Assembly (NCBI GenBank): GCA_944470555.2
Contig: OX104127.1
Span: 48,040,934 to 48,104,933 of the forward strand
Reading direction: 5' to 3'
Length of the DNA stretch: 64,000 nt
Source: Heterobilharzia americana
Taxonomy: Eukaryota > Platyhelminthes > Trematoda > Strigeidida > Schistosomatidae
Made by a program: the position numbers and the translations under genes. The notes below the pieces were generated by a model. It was not told where the DNA came from and made no database searches. It worked only from the letters and a program-made list of their open reading frames with translations. Positions 12,470-24,412 of this stretch are shown in pieces; positions within the stretch are counted from its first letter, which is position 1, and the number at the start of each line of letters is the position of its first letter.

Positions 12470-12690
12470 ATTCTTTAAACTTTGAAAGTGGACTGACAAC
12501 AGCGCTTCAGACAACTTCAACAAAAAAATGAGACCATTAATGGTGTATATGGTTTCATAGTAGCAACGTGTTCGCGACTAGACAAGATGGTTTTCTTATC
12601 TACCCCTCGTAGGGTTGTGGGTGTGCACTGTTGAAGTATCCCAGATTAGAATGGAATATTTGTCCAGTAGTCATACGTTTTCTCTTCGTA
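12470..12690 (+). repeat. Degenerate hammerhead-like SINE fragment
   Basis: The block GTGCACTGTTGAAGTATCCC and the AGATTAGAATGGAATA tract align with the CTGCTGA...GGACGAAAC block at 18020-18055, with heavy substitution. Confidence 0.4.
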
Positions 12691-12699
12691 TATTGAATA

Positions 12700-13250
12700 A
12701 GGAAAAGCAGCTATGATAATGCTTGTCAGTAGAAGAGTAGATAAGAATTCTCTCAATCGTACTCATATTCACAGGGAGTTCTGAAAACTGGTCAACCTTA
12801 AGGTTCATCTGCTTTCCACTTCGTTATCATACCACTTCATACAGTGAAAGGCAAGAGAAATGGCAATATTTACCACATCTTAGACATGTCCAATTGTAAG
12901 AGCCACTATCACTTCACGACCAGTATTTTTGTTGATTTCGTAAAATGTTCGTTATCTCCACCTGATTCATTTTGAGTGGATGTTATCGTACTGTTCCTGC
13001 ATATCACCTTAATCGTCGCCGCTGGCGGATATTGACAAAAAACCTATTTTATAGTCCATATCAATAAAAGCAACGTTACCTAGATCTATTCTAAAGTCGT
13101 TATTAGTTTTGAGTAAAAGCGCTACTGCTAAAGCGAGTACTCAGTAGTATGTAATGTCTGAAAAAGTGATTACATCTGAAAGTCATAACCTATGTATGGG
13201 GTTTATCGATACGGTAGGGGTTTGCCAGAGAAAGGAAATCAAAAGGTACT
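12700..13250. other. Unassigned intronic stretch
   Basis: No feature recognised. Confidence 0.45.
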
Positions 13251-13256
13251 TAACAA

Positions 13257-13415
13257 CCACATGCATGCTCATGAAGTAAACAGTGAGCCACATCTATTGT
13301 GAGGGTTAATAATACTACCCAGCAGCCCAATCCTCGTTATATCGAGAGGGTTTAAACCTGTGACCGACTGGTTGGGCCAGGGTCTGGGCAAAGGGTCAGC
13401 TCAATGAGCCAGAAA
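13257..13415 (-). mobile_element. tRNA-derived SINE (family A), decayed
   Basis: Contains GTGAGCCACATCTATTGTGA, ATACTACCCAGCAGCCCAA and AACCTGTGACCGACTGGTTG in the reverse-complement order of family A. Confidence 0.65.
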
Positions 13416-13419
13416 AATG

Positions 13420-14110
13420 TCCATTAGCGCCAATATGACCGATTTTCAGCTGTCACCAAGAGTCCTCAACCACTGATTCCTTTCGTCTCGGGGACCCCCG
13501 TAACAATTAAGTTAACTAGATACTGAAAAGTCATGATGGCGCATTGACTTTTCAATTTTTGGATAAACTCTTACATCCTGACTAGTAGTAGTCAGTAACC
13601 ACTTCTCAAAAAAATGGAACAAAATTTTTAGTGTCTTATGTTAATGTAGCACATTGTCATGACCTCCGGGGTAGTAGCTTTTGTAAAAACATAACTTAAA
13701 ACATTGGTGGTCAGAAAGGGAGACTTTAAGCTATTTTTTAAACTTGGAAGCAGGTAATCGTTCAAGTGAAGCTGATTACACTTGTAGTTGTATGATATGT
13801 TCATTTATACTCTGCATATACTGGTAGATAGAACTTTTTCATCATGAATAGTTAAACAAACGTATTTAATTAGTTGACGTATGAGCTTGTAATCACTTCT
13901 CGACATCTCTTACTTGTTATTTAGTAACTATCGATTTTTTATGGTTCACGAATTATACACGATGTATGCGGGTTTTTCAGCTAATCCTACCAGAGCTGCT
14001 CTTGACATTAGACCATACGTTTGTGAATGTTTTTATTTGTTTCGTGCATACACTGAGTTCTTTACTTCGAAGTTCGGAATCTATTCAGTTGAAATTATTT
14101 TATATGTTAG
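13420..14110. other. Unassigned intronic stretch
   Basis: No feature recognised. Confidence 0.4.
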
Positions 14111-14114
14111 ATAG

Positions 14115-14520
14115 ACGTAGTCGGCAGGGAACCCTAGACGCAGGTTTTGTGCTTATTCATACTCGTCAGTAAGGTGTGTCTGCAACCTCGGAGGAAGTGA
14201 TATTCCCTTCTGAGGTTCGAACTTGCGTCACTTAGTGGTTCAGTCAGAGACTTTACAACTGAGCCATTGAGGCTATGACTGACCTTCTGTAGGCATGGTT
14301 TAGGTATGCTGATTGTTCACCGAAGGGTAACCGTTTTCATGTTGTCTAGCCTTGAGTGCTGACCGAATTTTGTCGGTCATTTCGCTGTGGCCACCAAGCT
14401 AGCAAAATCAGCATCGCGGTGCATTTTTATAGATGTTAGTTGGATGTAAGCGATCGTCAAGAAGCCCCGGACCTAGGTTTCATGCTTATTGGGACTTAAG
14501 ATGGAACAACACGAAATTCA
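14115..14520. repeat. Dispersed repeat family B with tRNA-like boxes
   Basis: GAGGTTCGAACTTGCGTCAC and the TACAACTGAGCCATTGAGG block look like an inverted B box and A box of a tRNA-derived unit. Related sequence (CCTAGG, TGACGAAAGGC-like and TTCGAATC blocks) occurs at 35035-35265 and 39715-39870. A partial second unit begins near 14440. Confidence 0.45.
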
Positions 14521-14529
14521 ATCATCTCC

Positions 14530-15395
14530 AGTAACCAGCCAATGCAGTCATACATGTTTTCCTAACTTTCTTATCAGACCTGTTATGTCGTCACAAAAGT
14601 GGGAAACATGAACCTCAGATTAGTATTATCGATCTTATTGCATTTTTTTTAAAAGTTGATGAATAATCTGGTAACATTATTGTATGGCTCAGATCAAGGG
14701 CTTTCGATTGACCTTTTACCCCTTTCTGTATGACTTATAGCTCGGAAATAACTACTTGTTGACTGAAATCAGTTATTGAGTATTGTCTAATTTTTGTGTC
14801 TATGAGATTAATTGTTTCATGTTTATAACTTATGGTGCGTTGTGGTTATGTCCTTTTGTTGTACATACAGATGATTCAGGTCGCCGAAAAATATGCGGAA
14901 AATAAGCTTTTGACTTAGTCTGGCGAGACTAATCATGTACGAAGTTGACGTTAGGAGTGAATCAGTAAGATCACGTGGTTCAGACAATTACTATTAGGCC
15001 AAATCATAGCACCTTCAATTGTGCAACAGTTGGAGACTTTTATGCTGATTATGACGATGTGAATCAGCAGTCTAAGATTCACTTCTCATGTACTTGGTCA
15101 GATGTTCGGATTTTATTCAACCTATGCGAGATAATTAGCCTTCTTAAAATATTTGTTTATCGCATGCTAGTGTATAAACACTTTTTTTGACCTGTATGAT
15201 CGACTAATATTAATAAGGTCTTATACAGTAAGGGCGCCTCATAGCATAGCCAAGTTCACAAGGCATGTGTTAGGTGACCGAGTTGCACATATAAGACTAA
15301 TTTTAACAGGTTTGTCTGTGATAAATAGAATTGTATTCGGTAATTTGGTTCATTTCAACGTTAAGACCGAATATAACCCGCCAACATACCCCTAC
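14530..15395. other. Unassigned intronic stretch
   Basis: No feature recognised. Confidence 0.4.
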
Positions 15396-15399
15396 TCTT

Positions 15400-15545
15400 G
15401 GGACTGTGGCTCATTGGTGTGGGTAGAGCACTTTCAACCGGTGTCACTAGTTCGAACCCTGCCACAACTACCGAGGTTTGGGCTAATAGATAGTAAGTAT
15501 CATTAGTCCTCTCACAACATGTGTGGCTCATATGGCATATGTTGC
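15400..15545 (+). mobile_element. tRNA-derived SINE (family A)
   Basis: Forward order is clear: GACTGTGGCTCATTGGTGTG (A box), TTTCAACCGGTG, AGTTCGAACCC (B box), CTACCGAGGTTTGGGC, then ATCATTAGTCCTC and TGTGTGGCTCAT. Confidence 0.75.
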
Positions 15546-15549
15546 TTTT

Positions 15550-16340
15550 ACAGATATTGGTTACTAATTTACTAATTTTTCTGGCAAATAATATAGGAAG
15601 TTTGATCAAGAATATTAATTATTTGGAGTGTGTTACGACGTTTTATTGACCTGTTTTACATCAGCCATTGAAAATCGATTTTTTAATTGCGAATATTTTA
15701 ATCTGTTATACCATGTGCATCAGTTGAACGTAACTTACCTAATTTACTGTTATAACCAGACATTATTACTGTGATTTTACCCATCCTAGATATTGAGTAA
15801 CAAAATAAAGATCGTACAAATGAAAAGCTATTTTGACATGTGAAAACAGCTGAAGTATTCTTGTCATCTTTGGCTTCCTTCATGTCATATTTTACTCAAA
15901 GTCTGCGAAATTGAGTGAAACTGCTTGAAGTAAGAATGGTTAGGTTATTTTCTGAAGGACATCTCATGAATCATATACATAAAACAGTTAAGCATGGTTA
16001 GCTCAGTGCTTATGATAGAAGTCAGTAGTGATTTGTACACTGCACATTGTGACAGGATTGTAATCCTTCTATACATCATCACTGAGTATACAGTGACGTC
16101 TTCTGTTTTTCGTTTGGTAAACTTTCATGCACACTAAACCTGTCTTAGTGTCTAACAAGAGATTTAACTGTAGGGAGATGCTGTATCTACCAATTCCACT
16201 CTTGTCTGGAATACAAGGTCTGGAGATCTAAGCGGTCATATGCGACCATTTCACAGAAAGACAATACAGCTCACTTATTATCGTGAAACTAGCTGTATGA
16301 GTGACAATAATGTTAGACTAGTGTTAAGATCCAAACTCGA
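15550..16340. other. Unassigned intronic stretch
   Basis: No feature recognised. Confidence 0.4.
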
Positions 16341-16344
16341 AATC

Positions 16345-16470
16345 AAGATATACTCAATAACCACATGCACACTTTTGCAGCAGACAAGGAGTTACACCTG
16401 TTGTATGAGGGTTTCCCAAACTCGTGACCCATCGGTTAACTGTCAGGTGTCTAAGCCAATGAACCTAATT
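16345..16470 (-). mobile_element. tRNA-derived SINE (family A), fragment
   Basis: Reverse-complement order with CACCTGTTGTATGAGGG, CTCGTGACCCATCGGTTAAC and CTAAGCCAATGAACC; the middle CCTGGCTGCCC segment is shortened. Confidence 0.6.
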
Positions 16471-16687
16471 GTTAAGCATAGTGGTCTATATTGAATCTGT
16501 CAGCAAACTAGTTAGCATCACTAAGTTACAAATCGCCCCTTTACTCAGGCATCTGTGCATAATTAGTTTTCCATAATATCCAGGAAAATTCCTGAAGTTT
16601 ATACATTTACTCATACACCTCAGATACGAAATGTTCTTAGGCATACTACCTACTTTCTCTAACTTAATTTTTCTAGTTAATATTCTT

Positions 16688-16835
16688 TTGGAGCTGTGGC
16701 TCACCGGTTTAAAGAGATAACTTTCAACCAGTGGGTCACGGGTCCAAACCCCACCCCACCTACCTAGCCTTGCGCACCCAAGTAGTAGTATCATCAGTCC
16801 TCACATAATATAGGTGTGGCTCAATACCTACAGAA
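16688..16835 (+). mobile_element. tRNA-derived SINE (family A)
   Basis: Reads GGAGCTGTGGCTCACCGGTT, CTTTCAACCAGTGGGTCACG, GGTCCAAACCCCACC, CACCTACCTAGCCTTG, AGTAGTAGTATCATCAGTCC and TAGGTGTGGCTCAATACC. It is one of the cleanest forward copies. Confidence 0.8.
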
Positions 16836-16839
16836 AAAA

Positions 16840-17285
16840 TTTGCACAAGGTAGCTGATTGGATTTCTACTCTTCTTAGATAGGCGTTTTTCATAACTTAA
16901 GTTGCATCTATGAAAGTTTTCATCTATTACTACTTTGGAAGTTGATTGATTTTTATTGGCCTACTGAAGACTCGACAAGATTGACATCAGGTTTTATCTA
17001 TTGTCAAACGATATGATATTGTGAAATAATTCTTCTCTTAGCTCCAGTTATTCAAAATTACACATTACTCATTAACTTCGTTTTACTACTCCAAGTCTAC
17101 CACTGAATCAAATGACGGGGGTCGTTTGGTATCAGTTTCCAGCTACTTATTTCCGTCTAGCTAAAAAATTCAGGTTTATGAAGTACGCGTTCGCTTATTT
17201 GCAATTCTTGATCATCGCTAGTTATCAGCATATCGGTTGCTCACGCATAGTCTTAAAATAAATGTTTTTATTTAAAAAATATCCC
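16840..17285. other. Unassigned intronic stretch before the PUB exon
   Basis: No feature recognised apart from the splice acceptor of the following exon. Confidence 0.4.
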
Positions 17286-17291
17286 TCTCAG

Positions 17292-17635
17292 AACTTTTGT
17301 TCTGGTGTCCTAAACTGTTTGGTGATGCAGTGATCGGATCGCGAGATGAAGTGGAACAGGCTATTCACAATTATCTTTTATCTGAATCCAGTTTTAATGC
17401 AAGTGAAGCTGTAGTGTTAATGTTGATACGAGGATTGGAAAGAAGCAAACCTCCATCGTCATCCAATATTTCGATCTCCATTCGTGAAATAAGAGAGAAT
17501 AGAAAGCAGAATATTATTCGGATTTTACAGAATCTTATTCGTTCTCCAGAAAATCTTGTTTATCGACGTTTACGTGCTTCGAACAAGTTAATACAAGATC
17601 TGCTTTCTGTCGATGGGGTAGAGCAGTTTTTGACA
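17292..17635 (+). CDS. UBXN6: UBXN6-like exon, PUB domain
   Basis: The acceptor is CCTCTCAG and the donor GTAAGT. The exon encodes about 114 residues beginning LLFWCPKLFGDAV and ending GVEQFLT. It aligns with the UBXN6 segment that starts with the conserved xxCPxxG motif and runs through the PUB domain: the EVEQAIHNYLL helix, an AVVLMLIRG segment, then helices ending NIIRILQNLI and the YRRLRASNKLIQDLL motif. The PUB domain in this family binds the C-terminal tail of p97. Phase at the 3' end is 0 and matches the next exon. The frame is open through the whole exon, which argues for function. Confidence 0.88.
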
Positions 17636-17839
17636 GTAAGTGTTGTAGTTAGCTTTTTTTTCCAAGTGATTGTTTTATATATTTTTTGAAGAAAAAAGTT
17701 TCAACCGCTGGTTTGTGGAAATGCATTGGTTTTAAAATGGTTTTTGTCAATAATGAGCGCCGGTAGTAACTCACCTGTATCATTGGTCCACTTGGAAACG
17801 GGTTTCTTGGAGTTTTTATGAAAAGCCATGAACTGTAGG

Positions 17840-18130
17840 TGTTGACTAAGTTAGTTGTGAGCACGAATAGTTGTCGATGGCATCGGATTATGGTCGTGCC
17901 ATACCATACCAGAAAAGTAAGAAAGTGTCAACTATTAGATTCTAACCCATTGGCTTAATAATAGCATACTCACCAAAAAATCTTAGTGTTATGGATACGA
18001 TTCCTTATGGGGCTGTAGGGGTGCACTGCTGAAAAGTCCTGAACTAGGACGAAACGTGCCCAGCATCCTTATATTTTCAATGCTTTTTGAACTGATGTCG
18101 ATCTGTAATGAAAACAACTTTGAAAAAGTG
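17840..18130 (+). mobile_element. SINE-like repeat with hammerhead-like block
   Basis: Contains GTCGTGCCATACCATACCAG, then GTGCACTGCTGAAAAGTCCT and ACTAGGACGAAACGTGCC (18015-18060). GTCC and GGAC can pair as a stem flanked by CTGCTGAAA and GAAAC, a hammerhead-like layout with a changed CTGATGA core. It is the same family as the minus-strand copy at 8545-8960. Confidence 0.55.
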
Positions 18131-18479
18131 TCCGTTTTATGGAACTCACTTTAATAGTTTAGAAAGATGCTAAAGCTGCTCCTAGCTTATACTGATCTGA
18201 CAAACATCAAGGAATTTTCTTCGTTTCTCCGTGAAGTTGTACTGTAGTGTGTTCTTGCTCTTTTGAATAGTCTGTACGCAATTGATTTTGTGCGTTGTTG
18301 CTACTGTAGTTGAGGATTTAATCAGTGTGTATTAACTTCCTGTACACTTAAGTTTTCAATTTTCCGGCATTGTTTCTATTGAATAAAACATCGAAGAATA
18401 GCAGTTGGTTTTTTGACGTGTTCTGCATTGGAAATTTGATGTCATTGAAAAAGTTGTTGGTCACACTGTAAGTCCATTA

Positions 18480-19390
18480 TACAAGTACGTTTTTATATAA
18501 TCCCAGCGTGTTTAGAAAATCGAAAACAAGATTTTTCTGAACGTTTCGCTATGTATGCCACAGCTTCTTCAGTAGAATATTCGGATTTTTACTTAACATC
18601 AAAATATTTACTGTCAAAAGGCACATGTTGAAATTTCTGTCTTTATGTTCTTGGTTAGCTGTTTTATTGTTCAGACTGGTTGTTTCGAGTTAGTCATCAT
18701 AAATTCAATAATCAACATACGTGTATGTGTATGTGTGTTAACTTTTTGTAGAAAATGTATCATTCGTTGTTTATCAGGACATTCGTAAAAACTATGGCCC
18801 GGATGTTTACAAACTCTAAGTGTCCATGTTACCCACGAAACTTCACCATAAAACACCTACCCCGTTCATGATCAACTACGAAGTCATCCACGGAAATCTA
18901 ATGGACCATCTTAGCATACATTAAGAATACATCAGAATTCGCGACAAGATTACTGAAACCACCAAAACAATTTCATGCAGACTATATTATGCAGACCGAT
19001 GGACTCAACACACGAGGAAAACAAAGCAAATAAGACGTGATATAGAATTATGCTCTACCACAGTCCCCACGTTTTACTCTTTCATTAATTTCCAGAAGCT
19101 TGGCATTCAGGTCAGTCAGCAATCAATAGGGTGTATAGACATAGCCCCAATCTGTCGAACTGCTGGGTCGGAAGTCAAGAAGCGAAACTTCTAGTAGGAA
19201 AAATATGTGAAATCAGTAACACAACAATAAAAAAAACTACCAATCACAAACCATTTTTCATCAGGGTGGTGGTGAATCATCCACGGAGAAATCCTGATAG
19301 ATTACTTCATATTAAAGTTACTGCTAGTTATGTTGTCTAGGAAGACAATGAAAACTTTATCATTAAACCACCCAGCTCAGAAAGGCGATA
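18480..19390 (+). mobile_element. Penelope-like element remnant (partner of 38700-39400)
   Basis: The terminal block ACGTTTCGCTATGT at 18540 is followed by decayed coding sequence with AAGCTTGGCATTCAGGTCAG and AGTCAGCAATCAATAGGG near 19095, then AAATCCTGATAGATTACTTC and ATTAAACCACC. The second half aligns with 39090-39400. HSGQSAINR-type translation fits the end of a GIY-YIG nuclease domain of Penelope-like elements. Many stops are present. Confidence 0.5.
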
Positions 19391-19399
19391 CAACCAAAA

Positions 19400-20030
19400 C
19401 ACTCCCATTACTGAATACCTTTGGCTTAATCATGTTATCTGTCCTTGGACATTTTTATTTCATATGATTAAATGGTGCTTAAATTGAAGTACATTAGGAT
19501 GATGTAGAGTAAAATGCTTGGGATGTAAATATAAACTAGTGTTTTTATACCACCGGTGACACACCTATTGTTTTAAATTTGGTTTATCCTATTACTGATT
19601 CCTTGACCTCATTTGTTGTTTACATTGTTTACGTGAAAACTAGCAAACCATTGATGCTGGAAATTTGGAACCATTCTTCATTACGATGTCGACCTAGATT
19701 TGGTGCCATTTGGCGTCTTCCAGATTAAAATGTCGAAAGTATTGGATGGAAATGTTATTCTTTTTCAAAATTATGACTTACTTTTCATTTCTTGTATCCA
19801 GTATTACATAGACTTTTTTATGAACAAAGTGGACTAAAAAATTAGTATCATTGTGTCCAGATAAACATGTAAAGTAATTGATCGTTAGGAGAGACGATAT
19901 CGCATTGGGTAAGTGTAAGCTTTCTGAATAGAACTTGCTAGATGTTAAACATCATTTACGAGTGATGAGGATACAAACAAGTGGCAGCGTTTATCTTTCC
20001 CTAGATTATAGGTTTTCGACCATAGATATC
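19400..20030. other. Unassigned intronic stretch
   Basis: No feature recognised. Confidence 0.4.
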
Positions 20031-20036
20031 CTCCCA

Positions 20037-20580
20037 ACATTATTCACGTATATTGAAATCATCGTGTAAGCAATATCGAAGTTTGGCGAACAGTAAGTAG
20101 GAAAACAGCCCAAGTCAGGTGGTGAGGAAGTTGTAAGCCATCACCAAGTGAAGTAGCTTAGGCGTGTATGGTGCATACCAAGCCATTTCCTACCTCAACG
20201 CGCAATGCTAGCCAAAGTAGAATTGAGTAGGAAGGAGGCTCAGAGTGCTCGGATCAAGACATGGAACCGATTCATGAAGTCTCTGAATGTGGTTTTGAGC
20301 CATGTCAATTGTTTGGCTGGGGTTCCTGAGGCGATAGGAATCATAGGTTGGAGATCCTTGATGATATGGGTCACAATGGCGTAGATGTATTCTACTCTTT
20401 TACATCTTTTAAAGTTTGAACATTTTCACTAACCTTCATTTCCTTAGTCTTCTATCCTCCCATACACTGTAGTCTACTTTGATATCACTTTTACTACTCA
20501 CTTCTTTATATGCCTCTGTAGAGTGTGGCCGCTGGAAGCGATGCACTTCTGTCCAAGCTTCTACACTGGTTTTGTCTGTT
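20037..20580 (+). mobile_element. RTE LINE 3'-end fragment with 3' UTR
   Basis: Encodes the same C-terminal tail as the minus-strand 2740-3255 fragment (AATGCTAGCCAAAGTAGAAT, TGAAGTCTCTGAATGTGG, GGTTGGAGATCCTTGATG). It continues into a 3' UTR similar to that at 33480-33660 (ACATCTTTTAAAGTTTGAAC, TTTGATATCACTTTTACTA, GTGTGGCCGCTGGAAGCGAT). 5'-truncated. Confidence 0.75.
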
Positions 20581-20736
20581 TGTCTAGTTCTTCCCTAGTT
20601 TTTAAGCGCCAAAATATCTTGCACCTGATTATTACCGCGTAATTTTTTAGGTCCTTAATTATTTCTATCATATACTTTGTGTTATATGCCACAAAATACT
20701 CCACTTTGATTTCCCTTTTCCCATGTTGAATCAAAG

Positions 20737-20967
20737 GCATGTAATTTCAAGAAGCAGTTGTTACCTATCACACATCCAACTGAGCCAAATCAAAGTAATG
20801 GAGACTCAGTGATCCAGTCAACTGAGGAAATAGCTGAAAATGAAGTCTTTTATGTAGTATCTGAAGAAGATGCACAAGATCGAGAGTACTTAGAAAAGTT
20901 ATTGAATCTTTTAATGACAGCTGATTCCATCTTCCCTGAATTATATCGCGATACAAAAGTGTTTAGA
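20737..20967 (+). CDS. UBXN6: UBXN6-like exon, end of PUB domain and linker
   Basis: I chose the acceptor after ATCAAAG (exon from 20737), which yields ACNFKKQLLP and gives the same residue count as human UBXN6 between the FF/FL of the PUB domain and the conserved LLP. Two other in-frame AGs (exon from 20752 or 20758) would shorten the protein by 5 or 7 residues. The exon continues with NEVFYVVSEED, matching the family's EEFYVLSE stretch, then a Leu-rich helix and YRDTKVFR before a GTGAGT donor. It encodes 77 residues in phase 0 at both ends. Confidence 0.85.
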
Positions 20968-21114
20968 GTGAGTTGTTGTTTTTGTCTCGTTTTGTAGTCG
21001 CTATAAGTATTTTTCCTCCTCATGTGTGTGCTTCACCTCATGCGTTAATCCCACTTATCTTAGATTGAATCCATTTAAAGAGTATGAAATATGAAGAAGT
21101 GATACGTTAACACG

Positions 21115-21245
21115 ATAACTCGAATTTCAACGGGTGTGTTCCGGATCTGAACCGATTTCCACCTACCTTGACCTGAGTGACTGATTAGTATCACATAAGC
21201 CCTCAATCAACAAGTGTTGTTCATTGCCTAAGTAACATAAATGTG
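21115..21245 (+). mobile_element. tRNA-derived SINE (family A), weak copy
   Basis: AACTCGAATTTCAACGGGTG, a degraded B box, CCACCTACCTTGACC, GTATCACATAAGCCCTCA and TTCATTGCCTAAG follow family A order with many changes. Confidence 0.45.
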
Positions 21246-21544
21246 TCATTTTAAGTTGCTTTAGTTTTATTAGTGTGAGTTTTTTGATTTCATCTCATGA
21301 AATTGCTCAGAATAACAAAACGAAACAACAAGTAAATTGTTCATTATGAATAATAATGTTAGCGAATTGTAGTAAAGATGATGATCTTATATCAATGGTT
21401 TATCATCCAAAATTTTTTATATTTCTCACATAGTAAATTAAAGGATGCTAACCAACTCTATTCAGTCTAGTATTCACTATACATCACCTAGTCATTACTA
21501 CAAGCAGCATGAGAGATAGATCTATGTTTGTGGAAATATAGTTC

Positions 21545-21690
21545 ATTACCTTAGGAACTCAACTTTCAAGCAGTACGTTCCGGGTTCTATTCCCCACTCC
21601 ACCTTTTTCAATGTGGGCAACTGATTGGTAACACAAACAATCACGTTACGTGTGTTCCTCATTGCCCAGTCCATAAACTTGTACCTGATT
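21545..21690 (+). mobile_element. tRNA-derived SINE (family A), weak copy
   Basis: AACTCAACTTTCAAGCAGTA, CCGGGTTCTATTCCCC, CTCCACCTTTTTCAATGTGG and GTTCCTCATTGCCCA follow family A order with many changes. Confidence 0.5.
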
Positions 21691-21694
21691 GAGT

Positions 21695-22185
21695 TACATT
21701 TATTTTATTATATATATTGATGCTATAATTATTGAGGATTAAGATAGTCATGTAGTAGAGTTTTAGCATTGTATTAGCGATTTATGTGTCATGTAAATCT
21801 TTGACGTGAAATAGAAATTTTGAAAACAGTTTTCAGATACTACTTGTGTATTGATATGACTTGATGGTAGTCAGTTAGTTAGTCAACATCGAAATGGAAT
21901 CTTGCATTGCTGCTTATAACAGGTCAGGCCACCAAACCTTACACCAGCCTACCAATGTAGAAACCACCAAAATTTAAGATAGAGAAATAAGGAATAAAGT
22001 ACGTAGACAAGAAAAAGAGATATAAAAAAAAATAGCGAACTTTGGTTTTGCAGTTAAGATGAAGATAATGTTTGGATGTTTTTGTGCCAGTGAAATCAGT
22101 TGTGAACCATATCACTTAGAGTTTCAAATCATCAATTTTGGTTGTCACACAGACCTGAACGATGTCTACATTTGTCTACACGGCT
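21695..22185. other. Unassigned intronic stretch
   Basis: No feature recognised. Confidence 0.4.
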
Positions 22186-22189
22186 TTGA

Positions 22190-23420
22190 TTAACAGTTGC
22201 TTCCGCTGCTTATTGTACTCGCAACCTTTCAGGAATTCATTCACGTTGATCTATTGACTCAGAAAAAGCTGCTGAGATCCACTGAGTCTTTATAACCTTT
22301 TTTGTAGGGCCACTTATGACCTTTGCAGCAGACTGATGACGGTGCTACACTCTTTCAGGATGAGTGTCACCCCGTGCTGTTAGCTGTTCAGTCACTTTAC
22401 ACTTTAAAAATAGCCTTAATATTCTGATCGTCGGAATGAGCTCAGAACAACTTTTCATCTGTAGTTTTTTTCGTCCATTTGGGCGCAGACACGAGCCTGC
22501 TTGGACCAACGCACGATTACTGTCGAAATACCTGCTCTAGGTGCAGCAACAATCTTTTAAAAACCGTCTCCAATGACAACTGACAGCAGTATGATCTTTC
22601 TATATGTATACCGTTGAGGGCGGTGGACACCACACTTGACAGTATTTTTTTCTGTCTGAAATTCATGACGGCTAGAAGTAGGTTGTTGTCTGAACACAAT
22701 TGTAACAGGTGATTGTCGTTATCCATTCGTCCGGCTAGGGTTTCATAAGTCTCCCCTAAGAGCCTTCCCGTTTTGTTTCGCCTACTCATTTGTGCACTTA
22801 GATTGTTTGCTATGATAGCCACATCTGAATGTATGATTTACAATAAGAGGTTAAACAGTTTCCGGTCCAACTTATTCTTCACTTCCGAACTGCAGTCATT
22901 GGATGCGTAAGCAGAGATTAAAAGAACACATTGGCGGATGTTACTGTTTTTTAGTCCTCGTCGCATCAGTGCACTTTCTACCTTAGGATCAAACGCTTTG
23001 CATACACCTGCAGAACTGTGAGAACTAGCCACCGAATCTCCAGAAAGTCGCAGATTCATCGAATTAGTTGGGTGACGTTTAGTAAAGTAATCGTACTTGA
23101 ATTCCTGCATAGTCGTCTCACAAACATAGCACACGTCCATAACCTAAGATACCAGAGTTCTGTCTAGTGAAGTTTGTTGTCCACTTTGGCGGAGGATGTG
23201 GACATTAAAAGGCCCACTTTGTTGTTTAGAGCTATTTCAGGAGACTAGAGATACTGTTTCGTGAACTTGAGTCGTTATTGAGAGTTTGATAACTGGAAGA
23301 AACTAGAGATGACGTGGGAGTACTGACTGAAAAATGTCAATAGAGATTGGATGCCTGTGATATGGAGGGTTGATAATGATCTAGGGGACTTTGAGTGCTG
23401 ATAGGAACTTGGTGGAAAGC
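22190..23420 (-). mobile_element. RTE LINE endonuclease fragment, diverged
   Basis: Minus-strand translation shows MDVCYVCETTMQEF, LRLSGDSVASSHSSAGVCKA, CVLLISAYASNDCSSEVKNK, then NLSAQMSR in place of DFNAQVGR and LAGRMDNDNHLLQLCSDNNL. These are the blocks of the endonuclease of the full-length copy, in the same order, with substitutions and frame breaks. The GDFNAQ motif has lost its first residues, so the nuclease would be inactive. It sits antisense in a UBXN6 intron. Confidence 0.8.
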
Positions 23421-23424
23421 TAAT

Positions 23425-24160
23425 TTTAATCATTCTAATCTCTTTTAGCAATTGTGTATGAAAGTATCGTTTTTCAGCCCAGATAATACGTTAATTCAAC
23501 TTTGTGTCTTCCTAACGTATGTTCAAATATATCGATTAGTGAAAGAATATCCGATAAATAATGCTGTTTTACTGAGTTAAATATCTGTTAAGTAGACTAA
23601 CATCAGTTTGAGCTTTACTACTGTGATCACCCGTTGTAAGGTCATAATTCTTCTTAGCATGTGGTTATGGAAGATGTTTGGCAACTTGGGTAAGTTAACT
23701 GAAATTTTCAAAATAAAGGTTATCCATCAAATTTCTTAAGTAGTCATCACTGAGGAAAGAAATACAAAACCTGCATGATTTGAAAATCTGTATAACAACT
23801 AAGAAAAGATAGTTGGGTTGAAGGAATCGTTAGGCTAGTGCTATGAATGAAAAAGTTGCTTGTAGACATACTATACCAATTTCTTAGCAATGCATAGTTG
23901 ACGTTCTCTTGTATTTCTTGGACATTTCTGTTGGTTCCTGCACACCAGGTGCATTTTCTAGGACTGTGGTTCCTGTCAGCCGAATTCTTAAGAGCAGTTA
24001 GATTGACGAGTTCTCATTCACCTTCACTTACGTATATTGAAAAGTATTGGCGTTGGTGTTGGACACACAGTCTCTGTATACAGTATATCGGTGAGAAACA
24101 GATGGATTGATGTACATGCATAGAAGTGACCAATCGGTGTAATAACTTTCCTGATGTGTT
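23425..24160. other. Unassigned intronic stretch
   Basis: No feature recognised. Confidence 0.4.
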
Positions 24161-24166
24161 ACTTAT

Positions 24167-24412
24167 TCATACAAACTCAAGTTCATTTGCACCTAAGTGT
24201 AGATCACATAGTAGTTTGTTGTGAAATTCAGGCTGCACGTGGAAAATGTTCTCTTTACCTGTAGTTAGTTTGTTTCTGCACTGTTGACGATTTACTCGAA
24301 CAAGGTCATGAATAATCTGTTCACACTCACCAGGAAATCCTTCTATCGAGTAGTCGTGAAATGTAGTACTGATAATGATTCCTGGCTTGACATTGAATCG
24401 TATAGCAACCAT
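24167..24412 (-). pseudogene. Unrecognised coding-like fragment
   Basis: An 82-codon open frame on the minus strand has a coding-like composition (IRFNVKPGIIISTTFHDYSI, GECEQIIHDLVRVNRQQCRN, then PEFHNKLLCDLHLGANELEF). I do not recognise the family. It lies beside the dispersed repeat at 24563-24828 and, with the frame at 24847-25119 on the same strand, may be one source sequence interrupted by that repeat. It could be a retroelement or pseudogene piece, or a chance frame. Confidence 0.3.
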
